A model generated the notes under the pieces. That model did not search any database. It was not told the origin of the DNA and saw only the letters and a list, made by a program, of their open reading frames with translations. Positions 1-10,844 of a stretch of 64,000 bases of DNA are shown here, one piece after another. The stretch is from Phialophora verrucosa (Eukaryota; Ascomycota; Eurotiomycetes; Chaetothyriales; Herpotrichiellaceae), in the NCBI GenBank assembly GCA_002099365.1, contig MSED01000014.1, positions 124,001 to 188,000 on the forward strand, read 5' to 3'. How positions within the stretch are numbered: the first letter of the stretch is position 1; every line of letters starts with the position of its first letter. The position numbers and the translations under genes were made by a program.

Positions 1-2237
1 CATCCTGGTGAAACTTCGTCCTGCTCACTATTGCAGGACGCAATCACGGCGTGTGTTCAGAGTTCCGTCCTACCGGCTGGGCACAAGCTACCATCGAGCG
101 ACAGACTCAGCAGACTCCGACTGATCCGCGCCGGAGACAACGGCTTCGTACGAAACGTGCATATTGTGGCTCCGTCGGAGAGTGGACCTTCGCTGAGGCG
201 CCCTTGTTCTCACAGCAGCTTGGATCTATGGACAAATATGGCACTTTTGTGAAGGTAAGATTGCGCGGGGATAGTCGCGGAGAGGATATAAGTCGACCGA
301 AGTACGTAGTGGAAACGACGTCTCTCACCTGCTAGTCGAACCTTCTCAAAACCTTAGAGCGACGCTCGAACGATCACATTTCGCGTTGGCGCCTTTCCTC
401 TTGACGCCTGTGCCATGAAGTTGACGGCCCTTCACCCTCGCAGCATTCTCCTCCACCAGGGAGGTGCTCCGAAGAGCAAAGCGCGTGGCGACCATGCAGA
501 CGTTCAGACTCGACCGGTAGGAGACTCCACAGTGCTACCGATGAGGCAGAAGGCTGACCAAATCATGGCTGAAGATGAATGGAATACGGTGTCCTCGCTG
601 CAAGGATAAGGGCCAAGAAGTCTGGGTCATACCGTACGGGAAAACCCTCCTGCTCTCCCGGTGACGATTCGTATTGCGAAGGCCATTTTCGTCAGGCTCT
701 GGCATTCCGGAGACGGGCTGACCGACGATCGCAGGGGAACACGATGCCACAAGTGCGGCTATCCCTGTTGAAGGCGAAATACAGCTGCTTCGGGCTACCG
801 CGGGTTGTGCCTGGGGCTTTTGCGTCTGGTGTTCGCGGTCCACTGACCACAGGGAAAAAGCAGCTTTAGGGCGACAGGGGTGCGGTTATCAGTCGGGATG
901 TACACCAATGGTGGGAAACAAACGGGGTAAAACCACACTAGAATGTATCATGTATGGTCGGGCTCGGGGAAATTTTCTCCTTGAGGGCTCAGATCTTGCG
1001 TGCATGGAGATCAGCAAATGACAAGCATGGCAGAGACAGGGAACAGGCCGAGCGATGTCTCCTGTTTGTCATGTCGAGCTGGAGGGGCGTCGTCGACTGC
1101 TGACTCGGCACGGAGTTAATGACGATGTGCTAGACAAACCCTGCTGGGAATTCGCGACCCAAGCTTGACACACGACCGCCCTGCAGGTTGCGTTCGACTC
1201 TCCAAGTGTCGCACCCCTCGGCCCGTGAATTTGGGCGCTGGCACATGGACATGGCGAGGAAATGAGGCCGAATAACTCTCCTTTGACTGCCCACGAGCGA
1301 CTGCAAGGGGCGATCGGGTATCGAGGTCCCATAACCTTAGCAGGCAGTGGTTTCTGGCATCTGGGGCGCTTGTCAGGAGAGCAAGGGCGGGACAGATGAG
1401 GGATCAGTGAGGGATGGATGAGGAAGTGATGAGGTACTCTCAGACTAGTCATGCTAGGAGCCAAAGCTTACTGGACTGATCCGCACTAAACCAAAGCAGC
1501 CGGACCAATCGCAGCTGCACGACCCCACCGCCTGCTCAAAGGCTCGTGGTGATCCCGCTTCTTTGGTCGCTTTTTCCCAGGCACACTCCAACCACTGCAA
1601 GTTCCCATCGCTGCATAGCCTCTCCGATCCTTCCTGACGAAACCTGATCGTGCTCCATCGCGAGACGTCATTGGCGCATGGTCCTCGAACACGCAGATTC
1701 CCCGCAGGCCTCTTTTCACCGTCTTCTCACCAGCGAGCGCGAAGTAGCCTCGTGCAAGGATCGAATTTCCAGCAGGCAACGCCCTCGCAATCTTTTATCC
1801 GCCACACGAGTACTCGTATCTGCGACTCGGAGCGCGGGCCCGAACGAGCTCGGTACGCAGCCGACTTCGTTTCCACCGATTACCAAACCGTCATTTCCCA
1901 AGCACGACGTGCTGAATTGAAGTGACCTTCATTGCCTCCATTCGGTGCACTACGAGTACGCTTGCTCGCGCTCTTGGGGTACGCTACCTCACGTCGGCCG
2001 GTTTTCGCCGTGCCACCATCAGGAAGGCCACCAGCGTTGCCCCTGCCAGTTGCAGGGCTGTCCCCCGATTCTCGGCCCTGCGAGAGGAGGGCGATCAGAG
2101 ACTACCCTCTTACACCCTGCTCCGTCTTTATCCGCGGCGAGCACATGCTCTGAAGCAGACCAAAGGGAACTTTTGGACATCGCTGCGCTCGTGCGATCAC
2201 CGGGGTTCCTACGCGGCACAACCCCATCCGACACCGC
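1..2237. other. Intergenic region with no convincing gene
   Basis: The open frames here are short, overlap in several frames and lack recognisable motifs. The palindromic word ACGAGTACTCGT occurs at 1806-1817 and a related TACGAGTAC at 1951-1959; both recur in other intergenic regions of the window. A possible decayed zinc-binding reading frame at 575-850 is listed separately. The last few hundred bases should contain the promoter of the gene starting at 2238. Confidence 0.5.
575..850 (+). pseudogene. Possible decayed small zinc-ribbon-like frame
   Basis: From the ATG at 575 the frame gives an N-terminal CPRC pair and then stops. The next frame carries DDSYCEGHF followed by an Arg-rich stretch, and the third frame carries RCHKCGYPC. 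Read in order these make a plausible Cys-rich zinc-binding protein, but only with two frame changes and in-frame stops, so it would be broken. I do not recognise a family, and chance is a real alternative. No splice sites that would join the three pieces cleanly were seen. Confidence 0.15.
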
Positions 2238-3794
2238 GTGCCCATGCCTAACTCTAAAATTGTCCTGTATGCCGAAGCTCTGACCCACATCAGGCAGTTG
2301 ACGCTTCATGCTTCCCTCCAAACCGAAAAGAACGAGCACACGAAGATCCTCTTATCTTCCGATAAGAAGATCATCACGGCACTCCACGACGGGGAATCGT
2401 CCAGCATCTATCTGCCCACGCAGATATCAGGCACCGCCCACGTCACGTTCCCGATCGAGAAGAGGACGGAGATATCGACTCGTCTGCAGATTGACGATGT
2501 CAGTCAGCTGGACTCTGCCAAACAAGACGCGGGTGGCGTCGAGGTCCCGTGGACCGCGGTCAGCCTGCAGGAAAACGCTTCCTTGAATTGCGACAAATGC
2601 GACGCCTGCATCCTGCCGGCGACCCGCGCGATCAGCTGGAAAGACCTCCCCAGTGAAAACTGGGCCGAATTGATGGACTTCTGGTTCTGCCACAAGCCAC
2701 ACGAGAACGGGGAGCCCTCCGACGACCACGCGGCCGAGGCCAAAGGCTTCTCTACACGGAGTAAGCTAGACACCCGTTCCGGAGTGGGCTTGGTGGATAT
2801 TGTTTCTTTCCTGCTCTACGGAGGGGACTGTACGAATGTCGAGGTACGTGGTGATCAGCGTCGGATCCATGAAGGCAATCATCCCCCCCCACACTTGGCG
2901 TAAAGAAAGAAGCTTTTCAGGTCGTTGGACCCAAAGTCAGTTGATCTAGTTTCTGATACATTCGCCGCATATCGAGTTTGTGATTCGTGGCTAGCTGGGT
3001 ACATTCAACCTCCTTCTCGTGAAGCGACGGATGGGTCGGCCAAATAGCACCACGTGGATCGGCCTCGTCATTTCTCCCTTGTGGCCGTGAGCGGAATTGC
3101 CCAAGGGGATACATCAGAGGTACATGCCAGCTAATCAAAGGCCCAGGAAATCAAAACTTCTTCGAGAGCCGGTGCCACCGCTCTTCGATGCAGCTCATGC
3201 AAAACCAGGTTGGGCTCCCGTGCAGAAGGTGAAGAGAGCTACAGACTCTACAAGTCAAGGGTGGCCCTCTTGAGGGAGCCGGGGCAAGCCCCGGAGAGAT
3301 ATCCAGCGGCGGTTTTCATCACGGCCCGGCTGCTGTCCTTGATCGAAAGCTCCGTTGCTCGCAAGGTGGTGGTCCATGCCGACAGCCTTGGAGAAGCGGA
3401 GTCGGCCGATGCCGGTCTTTTGCTCTGGATATTCAATTCCGACATCTACTACTCCAGCAGTAAACGCGGACCGACTGCTCATCGAGCCATGAAGGTCTTT
3501 TACCAGACGATAGCGGAGTCTGGGAAATTTCTGGACAACGATGGGGCGAATTATGAGGAGCTGGTGGTACCTGAGGAGGACTTTGTGGACTTTAGGCAGA
3601 CCCTGGAAGAGAGCACCGACATCCTCCCAGGCTCCGCGCGGACTTTCCAGGATTGGAAGGTTGGTCTTCTCGATCGATGGGAAACGACAGCTAGTGGGTC
3701 GGCACGAATGGACGAAAATCCACTGAACAAGAAAGTTGACGAGGGATTCGAGCTGTTCAAGCTGCCCGCTGGAATGCAAGAGCTCTATCTGTAA
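2238..3794 (+). CDS. HECT-like E2-binding E3 ubiquitin ligase (UBE3D/Ipa1 family)
   Basis: Probable E3 ubiquitin ligase of the HECT-like, E2-binding family (human UBE3D, yeast Ipa1), acting in nucleus or cytosol; the yeast member is linked to mRNA 3'-end processing. Proposed exons are 2238-2843 and 3141-3794 (both junctions in phase 0), giving about 419 residues, normal for the family. Exon 1 opens with a YAEALTHIRQLTLHASL-type family start, has a Cys cluster CDKCDAC at residues 118-124 and the hallmark ENWAELMDFWFCH at 140-152. Exon 2 opens with a second Cys pair, RCSSCKTRLG, then a conserved RLYKSRVALL stretch. The start is either the ATG at 2238 or the one at 2244. The 297-base intron is long for this genome and could hide a further small exon. 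Confidence 0.75.
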
Positions 3795-5427
3795 GAACAT
3801 TCCAGCCGACGAAAATGCACCAATCAACGAATCTGTCCGAGGGCTTGCCGACGCACCTCTCAAGTAAAAATGCAAAAATCGACGCCAGGTTAGCCATCAT
3901 GCATGGTTGGGCCTTCACGCTTTGCGAACGTCAATAATATGCGTCACACTGTGACTGGAGCTCTTTCAGTCTGCCAAGCGGCCTCGACACGACGACTGCA
4001 CGGCACAAAGGCGGATGCCACTAACTTGGGAGCACAGAAGTCCCATGATCTCGATCCTGCCACGACAGACAGGGTACTGATATGATCTCCAGCGATGGAT
4101 CTAGCGACGTGCCGCCCGCTCACTTGACGGGATCTAACCACCCTCGACGCCGGAGTGGATGCTATGCCCAATGATCGCATGGACCAAGTGGGGGTTTTAT
4201 ATGTGTCCTCTGCGCCGAAACGTTGGGCAGCGACGCAAGCCGACGAGGTCTTTCGTGTTCTGAGTTCTAGTGCTGATCAGTTGCACCGCATCAGCTGCGA
4301 TAAAGTGCTCCGGACTGGTACAATCGCATGATGAGTCAGTATCCCACAGCATGATCTACACGCACCACGTGTGAAGCCCCTCGGTCACTAGCAGCTGTCA
4401 TATCACCTCCCCTTTGCTAGCCACCAGTCTGTCCGCTGCGATGACCGTCTCGCTCATTCGTCACTCTCTTCGGCTCGAACCACGGCTTAGCACCTTCCAG
4501 TTCTAGATCGCAGCGGCCCACGTCAGGCCGCGACCGTCGGGGGGTTTTTAATGGATCTAAATATTCCTGCCAACCCATTACCCTGCAAGCTCAAGCTTTT
4601 TTTCTCATGGATGCACCAGGTGCCAAGGAACCACTGGATGTCCATCCTCTGCAATTCTCACGAGGAAGCAACCGTCGCCTATTACAACGTTGGTGGAGGA
4701 AGAATTATGTGAACACGTCAGTATCTTATTGGGACCGCTCGGCAAGAATCGCCCAACAACGGTCGATGTGGCATGCCCCTCTCGATGAGAGAGCGCGAAA
4801 GACCGAGGCAGAACCATTGCTCCCATACGTCCACCGAGCTGCGAACTATACCGTCCAATTCCTTGGAGTCTGCGAACGAGGTGGAGTCTGCAAGTTGACC
4901 TTAGGGGCTCCCAGGAGGGGAATGTATCCATTGTAGATGTATGCCGTTCTAAGGTCGCAGCCATCTTCCCTGATTACGCCGTGAAAGTGGCTGCTTTTGC
5001 ACGCTTCGTGGTTCAAGCTCACCCTACGGTTAGCCTATGACATGAAGCTCGATCGCGATGTAGGAATAGAGGGCATACAGTGCCGTCTCGGAGAAGGCGT
5101 TCCATCTGCATTGAATAATACAATCCGTCCAAGTCAGTAAAGGACCTTCACGGACGTACGTCGCCTTGTCTCAGTATTTAGACCCTTACGAATACTGAGA
5201 CCCTTGCGAAGCCTTCGTAGGGTTCAGATACCGAGACAATACGAGGTACGTCGCCGAGAGGTTTCGCAGTCGGTTCACCTTCCATATCGGTACCACGCGC
5301 CAAGCCCATTGCGGAAGTGCAGCTTTCCCTGACCCGACATCAAGTCAAATCCGCAGAGAGCTCAATTGAAGCTTGCTGTAGTATCGACGACTTTGCTCTC
5401 TCCCAACACCTGAAGCTCACCATCAGC
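3795..5427. other. Intergenic region
   Basis: No supported gene. Open frames at 4605-4964 exist on both strands over the same bases and look random. The only clear structure is a fold-back repeat at 5156-5250, listed separately. The stretch after 5300 should be the promoter and leader of the ATP synthase delta gene. Confidence 0.5.
5156..5250. repeat. Imperfect inverted repeat (fold-back)
   Basis: The left arm 5156-5192 (GTACGTCGCC...CCCTTACGAA) is nearly complementary to the right arm 5214-5250 (TTCGTAGGG...ACGAGGTAC), with a spacer of about 21 bases. The left arm also shares a CAGTATTTAGACCC / AATACTGAGACCC near-repeat with the spacer. It could be a MITE remnant, a replication slippage product or a structured site. 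No target-site duplication was identified. Confidence 0.6.
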
Positions 5428-6226
5428 ATGAGCGCCCTTCGACTATCGCGTGCAGCGCTGCGCGCCCGGTCAGCAGTCGCTTTCAAGCCCGTCCAACGCC
5501 GAGGTTACGCGGATGCCGTCTCGGACAAAATAAAGCTCTCCCTGGCACTTCCTCACCAGGTACGTCCAAGGGACAGACTCCGAGAGAGGGGAGGGGGCGA
5601 TGTTGGATCTTGAAGAGGAGTTGAACTGACGTCAAGTCTCATTCTCTAGTCTATCTACACCTCGCAAGACGTGTACGTGCTCTATGTCGCCCGCCAATAA
5701 CTGCTCGTCCCACCAGTTCACGACGCCCGTTACTGACTAGCAGAGCACCAGTGTACAAGTCAACCTCCCCGCCGAGTCCGGAGAAATGGGTATTCTCGCA
5801 CAGCACGTCCCGTCGATCGAGCAGTTGAAACCCGGCTTGGTCGAGATCATCGAGGAGAGTGGCGGAAGCAAGCAGTTTTTCCGTACGTCGTGGCTTCTAC
5901 GTCGCTCTCACGTCTAGAGGGTGCGAGCGATGGGCAGGATTACTGACGCCTGTTTCAGTTTCGGGAGGCTTCGCTGTCGTCCAACCAAACTCCGTCCTGA
6001 GCATCAACGCTGTCGAAGGATTCCCCTTGGAAGAGTTCAGCGAAGAGGCGGTCAGATCACAGATACAGGAGGCGCAGAAGGTTGCCAGCGGAAGTGGCAG
6101 TGAGCAGGACATTGCAGAGGCCAAGATTGAGCTCGAGGTGAGAGGTCGCCGTGCGGACCAATGACAAGCGTGTGCTGACTATATCGTCTACAGGTTCTGG
6201 AATCGTTGCAGGCGGCGCTGAAGTAA
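5428..6226 (+). CDS. ATP16: F1-ATP synthase delta subunit, mitochondrial
   Basis: Delta subunit of the central stalk of mitochondrial F1Fo-ATP synthase (bacterial epsilon homologue). Five exons, all GT-AG: 5428-5559, 5650-5672, 5752-5882, 5959-6137, 6194-6226. They join in frame to 498 bases, 165 residues, the usual family length. The N-terminus is an Arg/Ala-rich mitochondrial presequence ending near RRGYADA. The mature part has the beta-sandwich signature (VNLPAESGEMGILAQHVPSI, then LSGGFAVVQPNS) and a C-terminal helical hairpin rich in Glu and Ala. Exon 2 is a 23-base micro-exon. Long open frames running through the introns are artefacts. Confidence 0.93.
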
Positions 6227-6527
6227 GAGGCGAGTTCATGCCACTGTACATATAGAGTAGGGCCGAGGCGCACAACCCCAACCGGGTTCTCATCATGTCT
6301 CTCTCGGAAGACCTGAATTGAATCCATTGCATGTGCCGTTTGACTTCCGTCGCCGTCAATTGTTCTCTGCTCTCGCTCCACGCTCTTTCTAGGATGGCAA
6401 TGCGCCTTCCATGTCGCGAGCATGGCTCCTGCTCCAAAAGTCAAGCAATGCCGGATCTTTCCTTCTCGGTCTCTCGAGGCGCAGTCACTCTCTCTCTCTC
6501 TGCTGAACTTATTCTTACATCCCCCCA
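6227..6527. promoter_or_regulatory. Short intergenic segment with CT-rich tract
   Basis: This 301-base gap holds the 3' end of the ATP synthase delta transcript and the promoter of the next gene. A pyrimidine-rich run (TCACTCTCTCTCTCTCTGC) lies about 20-45 bases before the ATG at 6528; such CT tracts are common just upstream of transcription starts in filamentous ascomycetes. No TATA box is obvious. Confidence 0.4.
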
Positions 6528-8609
6528 ATGCGTGGTCACCATGATACGCCTCATATCAACATAGCCTTCCACTCATCGCCGAACATGGATGGCTCACCGG
6601 GGTCTGTATACTCTCCTCAGTTGGGACATGCTCCCCTGCTAACGCGTCACAGTCCACAGAGGCGCAAGGTGGCCGACCGCATCCGAGTCTTCCAGGAGGC
6701 GCAGCAGCTCGAGACCAGAATTCCGTCCTTCCAATTGCCTCCTCGCGTCCTCACACAAGACGACGGTGCTGTTGCCAATCCTGGCTTCGCCTCACCTGCG
6801 ACCCGAGCATCCGGGGATGGGGGCGAGGACGTCCGTGGCGATGGACTCCCTGCCGTGGCTGAAATATTCTATCAGGACGTCAGAGATCTAGAGAAGCTGG
6901 TCGACCAGGAAGATCAGCAACACCATCTCCCCTTTCGCTCCTTCACGAGTATGGATGGACCCGGCGACGAACGAGGCTTGTCCCGGCGTGGCACCGAGCG
7001 TCAAGTGAGCGTCCACCTCCGTCGACAAAACCGCTCCATGGAGAATGTTGGCGAAGATCCGGCACTGGAGATTGCAATGGCACGGTCTCGCCTTCGTTCC
7101 ATTGCTCCGTCCAAGCAGCAACCTGCGCAGGAAGGGCTAGAGACGTCACGGAACAACCGTCCGCTTACCATGGACGAACTGAACACTATGCTGGACGATG
7201 CTATCAAGAGCAACTCTCCTAAACTGGAAGTGTCTTCGGATGAACTGAGCACCAACCTTGCCCCAAAGCCTGGCTTTGTCCTCCGTCGAGCATCTACCCG
7301 CCAGGACCGCCGTCGCTCACAATCTCGGGCCCGCGTGTCTCGGAAAACCACTGAATCCGTTGAGCCACGGACCAGCGATGAGTCTACAAGAGTCCGCTAC
7401 GACGGAGGTGAGATGGCGCCGCCGCGGGAAGATGGTGCCCGCCGGGACACTCTCAAGGGTCCATCTCCTGCTGCTCCGAGGCTGAAACCGCTTCCGGGGC
7501 CACCCACGGAACTCAGCCCGGTCAAACAACGAGCTGCCATCTTTGAGAGTTTAACCAAGAAAGCTGAGCCATCGGGTCATGACTCGATCTGTCACCACTT
7601 TGGCCACGAGCATGATCCCACTCATGACCACACCCATCACCATTCGGCACCCACCCGCAAGGAGCCAAAGAAGGTCCATCGGATCAAGTTTGGAGACAGA
7701 ATTGAGGAAAGACCCGCCACACCCTTGATTCCCTTGAACCTGCCCGCTCTGGTGACGAAAGAGAAGACGTCTCGACCGCCGCCTCCGGCGAAGCGGGCGG
7801 AAGCAGTTCAGGAGGCTGTCGAGCCACCGGCCGAGGAGCCCAACAACGACGATGTCTTCAAGGAGGACACTCACGAGCGAAAGCCTTCACTGACCTGGCC
7901 TTTCAGATGGGGCATTTTCAACAAGGGTGCATCTGCACCGCCCCAGAAGAGTGAGCCCTCTACTCCGGCTGTAGTCGAGCCCAAGGACGACCACTACCCG
8001 CCCGCTCGGCCGAGTGTGGTTCGAAGCAAAGTTCAACAGATTCTACAAGCCGTAGAAGAGAAAGATGATGCTGAGCAGCGACGTCGGGAGGCAGAACGAG
8101 AACGAACAACTCGCAGAAACAGTCGCGCTGCGCCCCCGTCTCGACGGCAGACTGTGGTAAGGCGTGCGGAACCGAAGCAAGAGACGACAGCTGAGCCGAT
8201 GCCGAGGGAGACTCCCCCAAAGGAGCAGCTTCAGGGTCTCAAAGCCGCAGCGGGGTCCGACACGAAGGCGAGGACTCCCCTCCAAAGCGCCATGTCGGAG
8301 AAGCAGGTATTGGCACCCCCTGTCCGCCCCGAACAGGGCAGCGACTCGGCTGCCAGTCCAACAAAATCCCTTCCTCAAACTCCGGTTCGTGGGGGACCAA
8401 GTCTTGCTTACCAACCAACACCAGAGCAGAAGCACTCGGTGGAGCGGCAATTCAACCTCAGCCCGACCCGCAGTGCTTCCAAGCACCGTCAGGGCGTCAA
8501 GGTCGAAGTCGAGATCCGTGACAGTCCAGAACGCGAGGCCAGGGAGAGAGGAGAGAAGATTGTCATCATCAGAGCGGATGTTGGCTCAGACATGGATGAG
8601 GGCAGATGA
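6528..8609 (+). CDS. Large disordered conserved fungal protein, unknown function
   Basis: A single 693-residue open frame without visible introns. Composition is highly charged and rich in Pro, Ser, Arg and Glu, so mostly intrinsically disordered. Recognisable landmarks are an N-terminal PQRRKVADRIRVFQEAQ segment, a later similar PVKQRAAIFESL segment near residue 330, a His-rich patch (HEHDPTHDHTHHH) near residue 360, a likely conserved SLTWPFRWGIFNKG block near 455, an Arg/Glu-rich helix near 520, and a charged C-terminus with VKVEVEIRDSPERE and KIVIIRADV. I do not recognise the family and assign no function. The second ATG at 6585 is an equally good start. The minus-strand frames over this gene are shadows. 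Confidence 0.7.
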   Translation: MRGHHDTPHINIAFHSSPNMDGSPGSVYSPQLGHAPLLTRHSPQRRKVADRIRVFQEAQQLETRIPSFQLPPRVLTQDDGAVANPGFASPATRASGDGGEDVRGDGLPAVAEIFYQDVRDLEKLVDQEDQQHHLPFRSFTSMDGPGDERGLSRRGTERQVSVHLRRQNRSMENVGEDPALEIAMARSRLRSIAPSKQQPAQEGLETSRNNRPLTMDELNTMLDDAIKSNSPKLEVSSDELSTNLAPKPGFVLRRASTRQDRRRSQSRARVSRKTTESVEPRTSDESTRVRYDGGEMAPPREDGARRDTLKGPSPAAPRLKPLPGPPTELSPVKQRAAIFESLTKKAEPSGHDSICHHFGHEHDPTHDHTHHHSAPTRKEPKKVHRIKFGDRIEERPATPLIPLNLPALVTKEKTSRPPPPAKRAEAVQEAVEPPAEEPNNDDVFKEDTHERKPSLTWPFRWGIFNKGASAPPQKSEPSTPAVVEPKDDHYPPARPSVVRSKVQQILQAVEEKDDAEQRRREAERERTTRRNSRAAPPSRRQTVVRRAEPKQETTAEPMPRETPPKEQLQGLKAAAGSDTKARTPLQSAMSEKQVLAPPVRPEQGSDSAASPTKSLPQTPVRGGPSLAYQPTPEQKHSVERQFNLSPTRSASKHRQGVKVEVEIRDSPEREARERGEKIVIIRADVGSDMDEGR

Positions 8610-10844
8610 TAGAGGAGCATGGCCTCGACCTCTTCAAAGTGTGAAGGACGCCGATTGTAGAAACAGATGATTATGGGATCGCGATGCATGATAGACCGTT
8701 CCGGTACATACCTGAGGGAGGAGGCTTGGGGATCGGAGGATAAGAGAATAGGGCCGGTTGGAAGACCCATTGCATGGATGCAACCGCATTGGTATAGGTA
8801 GAGTGTGTGAGTCGAGGAGCATGTCGTACCCTTCAAAGGATGCGGACATACTGGTTAGCAGCAGATATACAACAGTGGAGAGACAAAACACAATTGGGAA
8901 ATACCCGGGGGATGATTGTCCAGATCCTTTATCACTGCCGAGCTCCATTCGTTTGTCCATATCCATCTCATTCATACACATCCACCTACTCTGTTTTGAC
9001 GTCCTCGAACACAGCATCCGATATAATCAGACCCCCCACTATTCGGGAAGAGTGTCTGAAATCAAACCACCAGCAGGACAAGGATTCAAACTCGACATAG
9101 TGATTGATTATCCTCTCTCGTCACAGATGCGAGTCTGCCCTAGTGGGAGTGATCGCCGTCCACTATCTGTATTCTATTCGCGAGGGCGATATCTGACTGG
9201 CTGACTGACTGGCTGGCTGACTGACTGGGTAGAGATATGGGCTTGGTATGTATATATCTCCTTTGCGGGATGTCCTGGAATTGTCATGGCTAGAGTATCC
9301 CGTATAGTAATAGCCGGAGTCCGAGTTCGAGTCCGAGTCCGAGTCTGAGTCCGGGGACTAAAACAGGAGTCATTAGGATGAGGAACAGGACTAGGTCCAG
9401 AACCAACATGAAGATCAAGATTAAGATCAAGATAAAGTTATAAGAAGGAGACCATGAAGTCTATAGTATTTTGGGATATAACTCCGGGCGAGAAGTATCT
9501 ACAGTCCGACGGAATACCGCTGAATAGAACGGGAGTAGAGTAGAGTAGAGCAGAGCAGGGAAGAGCAGGGTAGAGCAGGGTAGAGTCTAGTCTAGTCGAG
9601 TAGGTAGAGCAGATCGGGAGGAAGAATAAGCTCGTGATGAGGACGAGTATGAAGGCAAGTAGAGAAAGGCAAGCAAGGCAGGATAGAAAAAAGCGAACAG
9701 GGAGCGGAGGGAATCTATATATGTCGTGTTTAATTGATTGGCTATTACAGTAGTGAGACTACTGGAGCCATAACACCGCTGAGCTCACATCTACTCCCCT
9801 CCACTCCACTCTACTCTATAGTAAAAGGATAATAGGCCCTGTATCATTTGAGAGAGATCCACGAGCCAGGACGGTAGGACGGCAGGACGGTAGGGGGCAG
9901 TGTGTATTGCGCAGTGTGTACTGCAGAAGCCGGCCGCGTGACTAGTTCTTCATATTCAAGTCTTGAATAACTGGATCCAGACAAGAAGACCTTGGTTAGT
10001 CGGGAACTACTTTCGTCGCCGTGAGTCATTCGCACGTCCGTGGTCATCTGGACGTGGAGTCATGTGGTGTGGACGACACATTACGTATTACCCTGGCAGG
10101 AGCCATAGCGAACAAGGGCGAGGAGAGAGGCCAGGCCAGCGTCTGCCCGGTCGTCTGGCCACAGCGTAGGGCAAAGTCCTTGACAAGGACCGGAGAGGAG
10201 GGGACGATCTGTGTGAAGACCATGACGCGATTGCGTGGGCGACAACGGTCTCGGCGACAACTACGACATCGCAGAGGCAAAACGCAAACTCGAGAGAGGC
10301 GGAAAAATGTGTGGGAGATGGATGTGTTCTTGTAATTCTGTCTCTCTATCAAGCAACCATGATTCCCCAATACCCCTCCCCGTGTCCCATTCTCCCAACA
10401 AGAGCCGTTGACAATGGTGTGAACTGAGCAGATAGAACAAACAGATTTGGTTTGGATCAGTCTGATGAAGCTCCCTAGCGGTGCTTGGATTCCCGTTCCC
10501 ATTTCCAAGTTCCACCCCGTTCCATCCTCCTCCAGCTGATTGCTCAGTCTGTCTCAATTTTGAAAACCCGTCCTCGAGAGACGAGCGAAAACGAAGTCCA
10601 TATCATCAGGTCGTTAGAGCTTTGCCCATATCATCAACATGTCCTCCGCACTCGTCTCAACATCTCCGTCACTTTTTTTATGTATTTGTCAGACGGGTGG
10701 AGTAGTGAAAAGAAAAATCCCCAAGGCAAAAAACGAGTTCCGCTTCGCTGCGGGAAAAAACGCTAAAGTGTTACAAGAATATGGAGGTGGATACCTCCAG
10801 GGACCGACGGAAGACTCCAACGGTTGGTGTTCGGCTGCCAACAT
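8610..10844. other. Long intergenic region rich in simple repeats
   Basis: No supported gene lies in these 2.2 kb between the disordered-protein gene (plus) and the zinc-finger gene (minus), which converge here. The interval 9193-9896 is crowded with degenerate short tandem repeats. Small frames at 8758-9204 and 10021-10557 overlap on both strands and carry no motif. The 3' UTRs of both flanking genes should be here. Confidence 0.55.
9193..9896. repeat. Cluster of short tandem repeats
   Basis: Separate purine-biased or GA/CT-type microsatellites follow one another: (CTGA/GGCT)n at 9193-9228, a degenerate GAGTCC hexamer at 9317-9354, AAGATCAAGATTAAGATC-type repeats near 9410-9435, GAGTA/GAGCA pentamers at 9532-9607, and GGACGGTA/GGACGGCA repeats at 9867-9896. 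The unit differs in each block, so this is a slippage-prone region rather than one satellite. There is no CRISPR-like repeat-spacer regularity. Confidence 0.8.

Noticed and set aside
5859..6164. 101-codon frame within the ATP synthase delta gene
   Set aside because: It reads through the third intron and part of the fourth; the five-exon model gives the conserved protein at normal length.
9193..9607. Possible CRISPR-like array in the repeat cluster
   Set aside because: Units are 4-6 bases, contiguous and of different kinds, with no spacers, and the DNA is eukaryotic.
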